From: Siphonodentalium dalli
Taxonomy: Eukaryota > Mollusca > Scaphopoda > Gadilida > Siphonodentaliidae
Assembly: GCA_032622095.1 (NCBI GenBank)
Contig: CP136068.1
Coordinates: 186,549,309-186,613,308 of the forward strand
Length of the DNA stretch: 64,000 nucleotides
Direction: 5' to 3'
Shown one piece after another: positions 35,580-46,224 of this stretch (position 1 is the stretch's first letter; each line of letters opens with the position of its first letter). The position numbers were made by a program, and so were the translations under genes. The notes below the pieces were generated by a model. The model was given only the letters and a program-made list of their open reading frames with translations, was not told the DNA's origin and did not search any database.

Positions 35580-36103
35580 AGGAGTGAATCAGAGGATCCA
35601 ATTTATATCGCGCCGCGTACAACAGCAGTTGAACACCCTGCCGATATGTGGTTTAATCGTCAAAAAGTTGGAGTGAATACACTTTCAACATTGATGTCGA
35701 TCATGGCGAAACAAGGTGGTCTGGACGAAAACAAAAGATTGACAAATACGAGCGCTCGAAAACACCTTGTGCAAAAGCTTCGTGAACCTGATGTGGTGCC
35801 TATTGGTATAGCCGCAATTAATGGGCATACACATTTGGCCAGTATTAACAATTATTCAACATCAGGTGAAAATGAAAGGGAAAGGTGTTCACTCCTGTTG
35901 AGCAACACAACGTCAACACTTACCTCCGAAAACAACTCTAATCCAGGGTCAAGTAATTCCAATTACTCTATGGACATAGTTCCAATTCAAGAAAGCGCAA
36001 TAGTCACAACAAGAAGCGAAAATGTGCAACCTAAAGAAACTGCATATTGCAATGTGCTTTCCTGCAAACAAAATTCGAAAAATGTCAACGTAAACATGCG
36101 CGA

Positions 36104-36558
36104 CTTTGGGTTACACTGGTCTAAATAAGGTTCCGAGTGACATCTAGCGGATGCGGGAGGAATATATAGGAGAGAATAAAATAGACACTGGGCCCTGATT
36201 GGTCAATAGCCTTGTGTCCTTTTTGCATAACAAATAATCACACCTCTTCCCTATGATTTCCCATAGGTAAAATAACCATGGGCACAGAATTAACCCTTTG
36301 TAGTGAAGATTGAATTTTTTGGTGTGGTCTAAAATATGACAGTATTTTTTTATGCGGATCTGACACTAGTTACGAAAACACAAGATTTAAAGGCGAATTC
36401 CCTGCTAGACAGACATGATTTTTCTGTGTAAAAAGTTTCCCCAAATGTAAATTTTTCCGATAAAAAATATTTGGACCAAATATTTATATAGCCAACAGCA
36501 TACGCTAAAACGTTAGCACTGAGGCCTATGAAATCATTTACACCAGTGTAACCTAAAG
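36104..36558. mobile_element. 455-bp TIR element (MITE), complete copy
   Basis: The left end CTTTGGGTTACACTGGTCTA and right end ...TTTACACCAGTGTAACCTAAAG are inverted repeats of about 23 bp with two mismatches. The interior is non-coding (ATCTAGCGGATGCGGGAGGA near the left end). A second copy starts at 37439. No target duplication is obvious. The left end overlaps the terminal codons and stop of the recombinase-derived frame, so the frame's apparent C-terminus (FGLHWSK) is supplied by the element. Confidence 0.85.
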
Positions 36559-37438
36559 GGAAAATGAGCTTTTTGGCATTTTTGATTCCTGGGAGTCACT
36601 TTAAAGCATTTTAATGCATTTTTAACAGCCTGGTCTGTCAGTCCAATGAATCTCCCATGTATGGTGTGGCTATTCTTGCCGCTGAAGTCTTCTTTCACTT
36701 ACATCGGCCAAAAACTTGTATGATTTTTCATAAAAAATGCCAATTTTTCAAGGTATTTTCAAAAAATTTCAATAGTCACATGATAATGCAAATGACCCGT
36801 AATATGAGCATGTCAATGACACACATACCAATGGTTATAAGAAGCTAATCTAAAAAGTATTTTGGATTTTATAGCCAGTGATATACAGATATATATAATA
36901 AAAGTGTGTCATTTTCACTGGTGGGTATGGCCATTTGAAGGTTAATAGCACTAAAACTTGGACACATTTAAGAAAATGCTTCCGCATTTCAAAGAGAGCA
37001 TATCTGTGTTCAACTAATTCAATATACACCAACATCCAGTTATCTTGGATCAGCCTTGCAGACCTGAAAATGTCATATTTTAGTCTTCCATGAGCTGATA
37101 AAGTAATGTGCTTGATGCTCAGCTGATCAGATCTGGACTCAATGACCTCACATCACCAGAAGTTCTCTCATTGAAATAATATTGTACAGTCTTCCATAGC
37201 TGATCCAAGTTTGCAACACCGGACCCCAAAAACTGTGTGAAAATGGGGTCTGAACATGACTTGTGGCGGAAAATTGTGTTCTTTTGATGAATAATGTGTT
37301 AAAGGGGTGGGGTTAAATTGTGTATGATAAATAAAGAACCACCGAAGTGATATTGTTTTTGAACACAGTTTTCCATTGATGGGCAATTCTGAACAAATGT
37401 AGGGAGTTACAATTATTCCGCGAAAAAGCGGTCTATCG
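36559..37438. other. Gene-free spacer between two MITE copies
   Basis: No exon recognised; open frames on either strand are at most 72 codons and motif-free. The two copies of the flanking element are in direct orientation 1.3 kb apart, so this interval could be host DNA or part of a larger element. Confidence 0.4.
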
Positions 37439-37872
37439 CTTTAGGTTACACTGGTGTAAATAAGGTTCCGAGTGACATCTAGCGGATGCGGGAGGAATAT
37501 ATAGGAGAGAATAAAATAGACACTGGGCCCTGATTGGTCAATAGCCTTGTGTGCTGTTGCATAAAACAATCATCACACCTCTTCCCTATGATTTCCCATA
37601 GGTAAAATAGCCATTGGCACAGGAATTAACCCTTTGTACTGAAGTTCGATTTTTTTGGTGTGGTCTAAAATATGACAGTATTGTTTTATGCGGATCTGAC
37701 ATTAGTTACGAAAACACAAGATTTAAAGGCGAATTCCCTGCTAGACAGACATGCCAGTGATTTTTTTGTGTAAAAAGTTTTTCCAAATGTAATTTTTCAG
37801 ATAAAAAAAAATTTGGACCCAATATTTATATAGCCAACAGCATACGCTAAAACGTTAGCACTGAGGCCTATG
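37439..37872 (+). mobile_element. 455-bp MITE family, second copy lacking its right end
   Basis: From CTTTAGGTTACACTGGTGTA to ACTGAGGCCTATG it follows the element at 36104 almost base for base. Differences include a small CCAGTGAT insertion. The right TIR (ATTTACACCAGTGTAACC) is absent, so the copy is truncated or interrupted at 37872. Its left TIR matches the consensus better than the first copy's. Confidence 0.88.
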
Positions 37873-38350
37873 GAAGTTTATCTTCTTTGTTCAGCAACAA
37901 CCACATACAGATTGACAATTTAAATATCCTAATGCCAGGATGTGAATGAAAACTTCATTTTAATGTTCGAATTTCCCACGTTGGATTTTAACTGACCTCA
38001 ACTTCGTTCCCAACAAAAAAATAGTTCATGTGTTAGATTCATTCAAAGATTTATTCAAAATTGTATATTGTTTTGATGTCATTTATATACGAGAAAATAC
38101 AGCAAAATAAATCAAACATAGGTTGTTACTGTTATTTTCAATGAGTGAAATCTGAATGTGTATTCACATCAGCTGATTGATTCCCCAGAAAGTGGAGGAT
38201 CACCGAATGACCTAGAAGTATATATTGCTACACGTGCCCCACATTCCTGGTAGCTTCAAATATTTGGGTCACTGGGTACGCATACATTTTAACAGCAAAG
38301 TAGTAATACCAGTAGATAAATTTACGAAGCGACTAAAGAATAATAATTAT
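37873..38350. other. Gene-free stretch
   Basis: AT-rich flank between the truncated MITE and the palindrome. Nothing recognised. Confidence 0.4.
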
Positions 38351-38491
38351 GGTATAAATAAAATACACCCATAGTAGCCGATAATAAAAATTGTTCACCA
38401 CTCGTGGAATTGTGGTTTTAAACACTCGCAAAAGGCTCGTGGTGACATTTTTTAATTCTCGGCTACTATGGGTGTATTCTATATTTATACC
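38351..38491. repeat. Imperfect palindrome, about 141 bp
   Basis: ATACACCCATAGTAGCCGA pairs with TCGGCTACTATGGGTGTAT; inner CACCACTCG pairs with CGTGGTG. The arms are about 55 bp. It shares the CACCACTCG...GCTCGTGGTG tip with the palindrome at 38754, so the two belong to a related foldback group. Confidence 0.85.
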
Positions 38492-38582
38492 ATGATCGCC
38501 TATCTTACTATATAAATAAAGCCATCTGTTTAAATTTTATATTTAATCAACACCTGTTGATTAAACGTTCCTACTGTTGATT

Positions 38583-38751
38583 AAACTTTGCAGAGTGGAT
38601 TAAACTTTCTCCATACAATTTGAACGGAAAAGTGTTTATCCATCGCATTGTAAAGATCGTGGCATAAACTTCGCAGAGTGGATTAATCTTTCTCCATATA
38701 ATTTGAACGGAAAAGTGTTTATCCATCACATTGTAAAGATCGTGGCATAAA
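38583..38751 (+). repeat. Tandem duplication, about 80 bp x 2
   Basis: GCAGAGTGGATTAAACTTTC and GCAGAGTGGATTAATCTTTC head two copies that both continue with TTTGAACGGAAAAGTGTTTA and TAAAGATCGTGGCATAAAC. It lies between the two palindromes. Confidence 0.88.
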
Positions 38752-38753
38752 CA

Positions 38754-38896
38754 AAATATACGCATAGTGTTTCTGAATAACAAATTTAATCCACTCGTGG
38801 GATTGGAGATTTACACCACTCGCTGAAGCTCGTGGTGTATATCGCCAATCCCACACGTGGATTAAATTTTGTATTCAGAAACACTATGCGTATATT
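38754..38896. repeat. Near-perfect palindrome, about 143 bp
   Basis: ACGCATAGTGTTTCTGAATA pairs with TATTCAGAAACACTATGCGT. AATTTAATCCAC and GGGATTGG pair with GTGGATTAAATT and CCAATCCC. The tip ACCACTCGCTGAAGCTCGTGG has a short loop. Foldback element with no coding capacity. Confidence 0.92.
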
Positions 38897-39166
38897 ATAT
38901 ATATACACCCTATACTAGTACTCTACCCATATACACCCTATACTAGTACTCTCCACATAATCGCTAGAAGCGGATTCTCTCTACTAAATAGATAGAAAAT
39001 GTTATCAAACAAGATGGTGTATTTCCTATGGCAGTGGTCGTTCCACGCACGCGCATGTCATTTTATATAATGTACATTTGTAGAATCTTAATATAAAGCA
39101 AATAAGTTGTGTAAAATGTAGCATAGGAATCATAATATATATATATATATTTTTTGTTTTATATTT

Positions 39167-39172
39167 TTTATT
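39167..39172 (-). terminator. Candidate poly(A) signal of the lectin gene
   Basis: AATAAA on the minus strand about 145 nt after the lectin stop codon. It is a suitable distance for a 3' UTR, but the area is AT-rich. Confidence 0.4.
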
Positions 39173-39315
39173 AAAAACAACACTGAAACAAATAGCAAAA
39201 AGAGTTGTAGAGTTTGTGAGACGATTGTCGCAATATAGCATGCATGCTACAAACATTTTATGACACCATATATAAGTCGTTAAAGAGTGTACAGAAACAA
39301 TCACCAATTCTTGAG

Positions 39316-39551
39316 TCAGTTGAGATCAACCTGACACACGTAAGGTTGATCCGATGAGCATTGCCAATCGCTCATTTGCCACTGTGAGGAGAACTTCCAC
39401 AGTTCTATACATTCATCTGGCTGGGTGCCATCGTTCGGTTCGTCCGTGCCCCAGTTTGTCCACGGAAGTGGTTGCTGCAAATCCCACGTCTGCCACCCGT
39501 ATGTATCCCCTGTGTTAATCGAGGTCCCATCGATCCAAACCCCATTTATTC
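39316..39551 (-). CDS. C-type lectin, last exon (C-terminal half of CTLD)
   Basis: On the minus strand a strong acceptor (TTTTACTTTTCAG) precedes the exon at 39551, phase 1. It encodes INGVWIDGTS, TYGWQTWD, then PLPWTNWGTDEPNDGTQPDE, CIELW, QWQMSDWQC and QPYVCQVDLN, ending at TGA (39316-39318). This is the long-loop half of a C-type lectin domain, which binds sugars, usually with calcium, outside the cell. EPN is the mannose-type calcium and sugar motif. The usual WND appears as MSD, keeping the Asp. Three Cys (CIELW, WQCSS, YVCQ) fit the canonical disulfides. The protein ends right after the domain, so it is probably a soluble single-domain lectin of an innate-immune or mucus type (inferred). 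It joins in phase to the exon at 45776-45952. Confidence 0.88.
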
Positions 39552-39598
39552 CTGAAAAGTAAAATCCGAATAATAAGCCAAGTGGTTTAAAACTCAAG

Positions 39599-40685
39599 TT
39601 TACAGACACGTCGGCTAGGATCAGGGCCGGAGTATAGTTTACAGACACGTCGGCTAGGATGAGGGCCGGAGTATAGTTTACAGAGACGTCGGCTAGGATG
39701 AGGGCCGGTTTACAGAGACGTCGGCTAAGATGAGGGCCGGTTTACAGAGACGTCGGCTAGGATGAGGGCCGGAGTATAGTTTACAGACACGTCGGCTAGG
39801 ATGAGGGCCGGAGTATAGTTTACAGAGACGTCGGCTAGGATGAGGGCCGGAGTATAGTTTACAGACACGTCGGCTAGGATGAGGGCCGGAGTATAGTTTA
39901 CAGACACGTCGGCTAGGATGAGGGCCGGAGTATAGTTTACAGACACGTCGGCTAGGATGAGGGCCGGAGTATAGTTTACAGAGACGTCGGCTAGGATGAG
40001 GGCCGGAGTATAGTTTACAGACACGTCGGCTAGGATGAGGGCCGGAGTATAGTTTACAGAGACGTCGGCTAGGATGAGGGCCGGAGTATAGTTTACAGAG
40101 ACGTCGGCTAGGATGAGGGCCGGAGTATAGTTTACAGAGACGTCGGCTAGGATGAGGGCCGGAGTATAGTTTACAGACACGTCGGCTAGGATGAGGGCCG
40201 GAGTATAGTTTACAGACACGTCGGCTAGGATGAGGGCCGGAGTATAGTTTACAGACACGTCGGCTAGGATGAGGGCCGGAGTATAGTTTACAGACACGTC
40301 GGCTAGGATGAGGGCCGGAGTATAGTTTACAGACACGTCGGCTAGGATGAGGGCCGGAGTATAGTTTACAGAGACGTCGGCTAGGATGAGGGCCGGAGTA
40401 TAGTTTACAGACACGTCGGCTAGGATGAGGGCCGGAGTATAGTTTACAGACACGTCGGCTAGGATGAGGGCCGGAGTATAGTTTACAGACACGTCGGCTA
40501 GGATGAGGGCCGGAGTATAGTTTACAGACACGTCGGCTAGGATGAGGGCCGGAGTATAGTTTACAGACACGTCGGCTAGGATGAGGGCCGGAGTATAGTT
40601 TACAGACACGTCGGCTAGGATGAGGGCCGGAGTATAGTTTACAGACACGTCGGCTAGGATGAGGTCGGCTAGGATGAGGGCCGGG
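39599..40685 (-). repeat. 39-bp minisatellite in the lectin intron, about 28 units
   Basis: Unit GTTTACAGACACGTCGGCTA then GGATGAGGGCCGGAGTATA, 39 bp. Most copies are identical; the main alternate is ACAGACACG versus ACAGAGACG. Two short 32-bp units near 39675-39740 lack AGTATA. On the minus strand the array is one open frame (13-residue SVNYTPALILADV repeat) over 300 codons without an ATG, and it stops about 47 bp short of the lectin exon acceptor. It lies in the intron, so the frame is most likely a consequence of the unit being 13 codons long. Confidence 0.95.
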
Positions 40686-40686
40686 G

Positions 40687-41189
40687 TACTACGTCGTAAT
40701 GTTCGCGTTTTCGTCGCCTAAATATGAATGACTCAAACGAAACAGATAGCGAATGAGCTATGTATTACTTATTGTTAGCTCAATGTGAGTCCCAATTTAA
40801 TTACGACTGTTGACAAGATATAATTGTAGTATAATAATACTAATATAAGTGTAATAATCATCAGTTTTCGAGGTTTTGACGTTTGAACGCCACAATCTCC
40901 TTATAACACATCTGTTCGACGTCCAAGTGTTTGTCCAAGACGAGTTATTGGTATTGTTTACAGATGGACTAAATAGTTTCCTGAGTATGAACTAATAATG
41001 TATATATGACTCGATGACCCCTGTCCTGAAACACTTCTGTCAATTAATATTGATTTCATGTTGAATATTTTGGTATACTATACATATAATCAATTTAGGG
41101 CATTATACTGCTCGCTTTCGTTCCGAGCATACCATGCGGGATAACTCTAAAATAAAATAAAAAAACAATTGATTGTCGCACTATATTTA
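40687..41189. other. Intronic stretch without features
   Basis: Part of the lectin intron. AT-rich; no exon or repeat recognised. Confidence 0.4.
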
Positions 41190-42705
41190 GAATATGTAGC
41201 TAGTGTCGTCGCTTAAACTGTTTTTGTCCTAGTCCAAGTCTTCTCGTACTAAAACCAGCTAAGATATTGGTATGGCGAGATGGTAGTCCGAGATCGCGCC
41301 CATAGCCTTCTTATGACACGAGTTAAGCGTTAATGACCCGCTCAAATAAAACCACAATTATATGAAATAAAATATCACAATTGCGACAATAAACTGATAT
41401 TTTCAGCAGAAGACATGCTATTTGATCTGAAACCCACATCAGTTGTGAATTGAAAGCGGTAATTTAATGCGAAAAGAGACATTTACCGTAGTGTTTACAA
41501 CTTTTTAAAAGTGCGAACTCAGTTGACCTCGCGAACTGTGTTCGGCATTTCCCGTTGAAAATATTGCGTAGATTTTCGACTAACTACGCAAATTACGATG
41601 AATTCTCCATTGTAATCGTAATTATGTGTGTCAATAAATAAAAACTAAATAAATTAAGTAAACATTGAAGATATAAATGTAATACATTAAATAAATTACG
41701 CGAATTACAACCCTCTCAAAGTTTAAAACAGTGTAAACACAACGAGCATTAGAATAAATATGGCGCTACATTTCACCCACATTTGGTGGACTTAAGATAT
41801 ATTAAGATATATACTAAGCGAACAAAGCTATATACTGCTCTTGTTAAGCACACAAAAAATCAAACAAAATTTGTATAAATTTTGAACCTTAAATTTGAAA
41901 AATCCCACTAAAACCGAAGAACTATATTTCGAAACGGTGTGATTCGGTTCTCCGATTATTTTATCGACACAAAAGTCAAAACGCACATAGACGAAACTCA
42001 CACGCATGGCAAGTCAGACACAAGAGTTCTAATTTGCTGCAATTGTGACGAGTTGCTTGCGAAAATCGTCAACAAAACTACCGTTCTGATCCTCCATTAT
42101 GTCATTAAGTTTTTAGTGCGGGAATTGTTCTCAAAGCACATAGGAAATTTGACTTTGGGGCGATCGGTTTTCGCCATTTTGTTCGGAAAACCCCGCGCTA
42201 TATATAAAAACGGAAACTAGTATACCCAGAACAAACTCCGGACTATGCCGGAGTTCTCCGGACCACTTCTGCTTTCAGTTAAAACGTAAACAAACAGAGA
42301 AAAAAGCGATGTTTGTGGCAATCAACCGGAATATTCTATGTGTAATTTAACATTAAAGTTGTATAGATTATTATATACCATTATGACCATATGATGTCTC
42401 TCTTTCCGATGTATATAGCATCATGTATTGATTTGTTAGGTAAATCGAGTAAAATACACCACAGATTCCCGCCACAGATCCTGGGCGTAACTCGTGTCAT
42501 AAGAAGGCTATGGGCGCGATCTCGGACTAAAATCCAGCATCTCGCCATACCAATATCTTAGCTTGTTTTATTACGAGAAGACTTGGACTATTTATGTCCG
42601 TGAGGGGAGCTTGATCTGCCGAGTCCAATATATTTTACATCCCCCAAGCGGACATAAACAGTTTCAGCGACAACATTAACTAGGCCTACATATTTTACTT
42701 ATCCA
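41190..42705. mobile_element. Inverted-repeat element in the lectin intron
   Basis: Arms at about 41190-41335 and 42486-42705 are inverted copies: CTAAGATATTGGTATGGCGA and AGATCGCGCCCATAGCCTTC on the left, with GAAGGCTATGGGCGCGATCT and TCGCCATACCAATATCTTAG on the right. The right arm carries about 60 extra bp (CGTGAGGGGAGCTTG...CCCCCAAG) before the outer AAACAGTTT...AGCGAC block resumes. The 1.15-kb interior has a 93-codon open frame (41939-42220) without a recognised domain. I infer a non-autonomous DNA element; termini and target duplication are not resolved. Confidence 0.7.
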
Positions 42706-43320
42706 TCTCGCAAAACTTGCCTTTTGTGAGTTAAGTCTGTAATTTAAGTCGTCCAACGGTGAACCTACAGCCAAATCAAGGCTACGACACCGAACTACAT
42801 ACAGATACAGATTTCCTCAGTTTTATATTCGTTATTTCAATGACGCCCTCATATTATTAGGACAAGCACAGTAATTAGCATTCCTGACGTGGAAAAACCG
42901 GAGTGCAGATTAGAGCGGAATAGTTCGTTGGTTTGTTTTAATAGTTATTCTAAGCTGGCCTCGTTATAATTGTTTATAGATTTTTTAGAGCGAAAACACA
43001 TATCCGTTTGCGAATTGTGTATTAATTGCGGTCAATTATATGGCCGATAAAAACGTCTCAAAACCACAATGACGTAGGTATATAAGGTCGATTGACGTCC
43101 CTAGTTACCTGCGCAATTTTGCAATTGCGTCATGAATGTAACACTAACCTAATAAAGCTACGTTGGCCAAATAAAGCTACATTGAGGCAATAAACTTCAC
43201 GTTTTATAGGCAGGCTTTATGTAGAGGTAGAGAGCGGTGGATAAAAGAAAATTCACCGCAACATCAATATTAATTGATAGAAGCGTTTCCTGGTGTTTTT
43301 GATTCATAATTATTAATTCA
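42706..43320. other. Intronic stretch without features
   Basis: Short direct repeat AATAAAGCTACGTTGGCC/AATAAAGCTACATTGAGG near 43152. Otherwise nothing recognised. Confidence 0.4.
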
Positions 43321-43470
43321 TACCCCGAACACTATATAGCACGCTTTTATGAAGAGATATACCATCTTTATACCCCGATCACTATATAACACGCTTTTAT
43401 GGAGAGTTATACCATCTTTATACCCCGAACACTATATAACACGCTTTTAGGACGAGATATACCATCGTTA
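43321..43470 (+). repeat. 50-bp tandem repeat, 3 units
   Basis: TACCCCGAACACTATATAGC starts at 43321, 43371 and 43421. Units include ACGCTTTTATG and ATATACCATCTTTA. In the lectin intron. Confidence 0.95.
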
Positions 43471-44034
43471 ATAGTCTAATAGCTTGATAATATATTTAAA
43501 CAAAAACAGCAAAAAAACAAATATTGAATTTATCAGCCGAGACAATCTTGCCATCATTTTTGAAAAACCATGACGACGGTTCCCATACATGAGAAACCAT
43601 GACGTAGGTTCCCGCACATGAGGGTGGTCGGTTGTCCATCGGCCGCCAAACACATGTTTTACTCATGTTAGTGTAATAGAGTGATCTTTTTTCGTATTTA
43701 TTTATCAGCATTACTTCCATGCGTTTACAACCATACCTTGTTTGTAAACCAGTTTTTCGTATTTATTTATCAACATTATTTCCATGCGTAGGCGGCATAC
43801 CTGGGTTGTAAGCCACGTTTTGATTGGTTGCTTTTGTATTTTGCTTCGAATATTTTGATAAATGATTGTTCGTTTTGTAATTATTATTGCATTAGCACAA
43901 CTTCTAACTCTTCCATACCCATTATGTTATGAAACATGTTATTAAACTGGTGTTGGAATAACTCTGGCACAATCATAGGTTTGAATTCAAGGTGATGGGA
44001 TTTGTAATTTCGCACAGCAATAGTGACACCTGTT
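43471..44034. other. Intronic stretch with short direct repeats
   Basis: Contains ACCATGACG(A/T)(C/A)GGTTCCC in direct repeat near 43568 and 43598, and TTTTTCGTATTTATTTATCA near 43688 and 43754. No exon. Confidence 0.5.
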
Positions 44035-44110
44035 GAGAATACAGTTATCGTTCGTTCATTGGTAGAGTTATCGTTTGTTCATTGGTAGAGTTGTCGTTCG
44101 TTCGTTGGCA
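44035..44110 (+). repeat. 24-bp tandem repeat, 3 units
   Basis: GAGTTATCGTTCGTTCATTG GTAGA repeated with CATTGG or GTTGGC variants. In the lectin intron. Confidence 0.85.
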
Positions 44111-45775
44111 GAGTTACTTTTCTTAGTCCGTGCGTGATCGTGAGCAGCCATTTTTCGCATGCTGTCTTGTGTTTGACACAACGTTAACAAGATATCTGGT
44201 TTCTTGTAGTTTCTTGAAGTTATACTTCAAGAAATAGGGTGGCGATGTTCATGTTTGAACCATGAAGGTTCAAGATGGCGAGTTATTGTCACATTGAAGA
44301 TGTAAGTTGAAAATGAGACATTTAGTCGTAATTTTGATGATTAATTGAAAGATCAATTTGGCTGAGATCAATTTCAGAGGAGAAAACATTTCTCTGGCTT
44401 CATAATGACTCTTCTAGTCTGAATACTGTTTTGCTGTGGCTTCTCTATTTTATTCTAAGAAACAAGTTATGCTTGAAGCATAGTTGTAGCATGAAATTTG
44501 AATTAGTTTAGATTTATTTGAACTTCCACACTTGTATTTGGTTTATCTTTATTCCTTGCTATTGATAAATGGTAATTTATCAATGGTGATTTTGATAAAT
44601 GGTGATTTATAAATGGTGATTAATGAAATCCGGTATCTTTCCATTCTGGAGGATCCAGATGTTTCTGAAAATCAGTTTTCCACTTGGTTGATCTTTCCCG
44701 AAATGAAATTATGCTCAATAGATAGCATAGTGCATTTATTATTAACTGATATCGTTAACTTTTAACCAGTAGAGCAAAATCATATTTTATATATTTTATT
44801 ATTTAATTTACAGAGCTGAGACATTTATCATCTGATGTGCATCATGATTCGCAGACTGATTTAATTAAATGGTTTGAAGAACCCGTGTCTATACATCCAT
44901 ATACCATTAGAATATTTTTACTTAACATAATTATGTTATAAAAATCAACTAAGAAAGGATAATGAACGGTCCGTATAGCATACCACTTGACGAAAGTGAC
45001 GTTTACATATATACCGATACCACATATTTCCAATGCATGACATTTCACTCATTTTTTTTTTAAAATATGCAAAACCCTTAAACTTTATGTTTGATATCAC
45101 GTAAATGTCATATAAACGACAACTTACAAATAATCCGGGAAAAAGTCATACTGGACTCGGAAATACCACCTGATATCACAGGAGTTTTATAAAAGTTATC
45201 CGGACTTCGGATGACGTCACGTAGTAATCCTAATCAAAGCGCAATAAATATATTGGCAAGTGAATAAGTGAAATTGTAATGGGATATTGGACTAGATTAC
45301 AGTCGGAAATGTCAAAAAATTCTACTGAAATTTCGATGCTCCGGTTTGTCCACTACTGAACCTGTGGATCAACATGAGGGCGTGAGATACCCAACCCGGT
45401 TGCCATGTCCCTGGGAAGATTGTGGACAAAAAACCTGTTTATTTTAAATAACATGGAAGGTCTGCTGGTATATTATGACAAACGTCCCAGTCTAATTTTT
45501 CCTCGTTCTCATGCCATACACTTTGAAGTGGAATAGGATCGTGGGGTTGTTTAGTATATATTTTTTTAAACAATTTAGAACGTACCCCCTCCAAGACAGT
45601 AGATATTTATAATGAAAACAAGTAAGTAGAATTTAAACAGATTGGGAAAATTGACTCCCAAATGAGTTAAATGATAATGTTCCAATATGATCATCATCCG
45701 TTGCAGGTAGCCGACTCCGTGCTACACTAAGCGCATGTCACATCACGGTCCGGCTCGTTTCTAATAATGACTCAC
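44111..45775. other. Intronic stretch next to the lectin N-terminal exon
   Basis: AT-rich. Degenerate GATAAATGGTGATTTAT repeats sit at about 44563-44625. No further CTLD exon is visible between the two recognised ones, consistent with a single large intron. Confidence 0.45.
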
Positions 45776-45952
45776 CACCTGGCAGGATGGAAACAACTTC
45801 GTCCAAATCAGCTTGCGATTTCAGTAGAACAAGGTGTCCAGCAGGGTGTTGTGTTTGACAGTCCAGCTGTGCCGCTTCAGGTCTCTTCGATGTGCCCACA
45901 TACTTGAGACAAAATGTTCCACTTGTAGACTTTGTGAAATCTGACGGACATC
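45776..45952 (-). CDS. C-type lectin, N-terminal half of CTLD (internal exon)
   Basis: A 177-nt minus-strand exon between an acceptor (ACACAAAACACAG) and a donor (G then GTGAGTCA), phase 1 at both ends. It encodes CPSDFTKSTSGTFCLKY, then AAQLDCQTQ and HLVLLKSQADLDEVVSIL, which is the first half of a CTLD: two N-terminal Cys, the helix-alpha Cys (LDCQT) and the HLV-L-S-x-x-E/D-L segment. Joining to 39551 restores VSILPG-G-INGVWIDG without a gap, the normal order in the fold. Together the exons give six Cys, the long-form pattern. The first exon (signal peptide, ending in phase 1) should lie upstream on the minus strand, beyond 45952. I could not identify it. Because the frame runs past the donor, unspliced open frames are longer than the true exon. 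Confidence 0.85.
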
Positions 45953-46224
45953 CTGTGTTTTGTGTAAACAATATGTTATTCTCAATATGTGTGCACATAC
46001 ATAGATAATTTGAAATTCAACATGCACATGTGGCGTATCGGGGGAGGGGTACCTATATAAATGTACTAACTGACAAAATATATACCCCAATGCCACACGT
46101 GAAACTAACTGTTTCCCAATTTAGAAGTGGCAGCGTTATAGTTATACTGAGGAAGTGCCACAACATGGACCACTGGTCAACTCACTACATATAATTACCA
46201 TATCATAAATATGCATAAGCCAGT

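Larger units (their letters stand above)
33562..36107 (+). pseudogene. Crypton-like tyrosine recombinase, disrupted
   Basis: Crypton recombinases cut and join DNA through a nucleophilic Tyr; related DUF3504 proteins are also domesticated in animals. From ATG 33562 comes an acidic Asp/Asn/Ser-rich N-terminus (residues 1-80), then KHTLKKSTTDIRLLK and ESREIHEIPVIELDP, a family hallmark. Later parts lie in shifted frames: FRKDGTDFEPSS near 34050, ALIAKQKHIKRRGNG near 34190, the first catalytic Arg in SLRGAQEHYNLQWGD near 34355, ERQTKTRTGADIRNVRETAP near 34450, and, after a 987-bp insertion, WFNRQKVGVNTL, LTNTSARK, INGH and NNYS (35646-35870). The box II His of the usual NHSxRK is Thr here; Arg, the GH and the Tyr remain. 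At least four frameshifts plus the insertion mean no intact protein. The last few codons of the final frame are MITE sequence. Confidence 0.88.

Noticed and set aside
39725-40648. 307-codon repetitive protein gene
   Set aside because: No ATG, pure 39-bp minisatellite within an intron, and the unit length makes an open frame automatic once one unit lacks a stop.
41939-42220. 93-codon gene in the intronic inverted-repeat element
   Set aside because: No motif resembling a transposase or other family; kept only as a note within the element.
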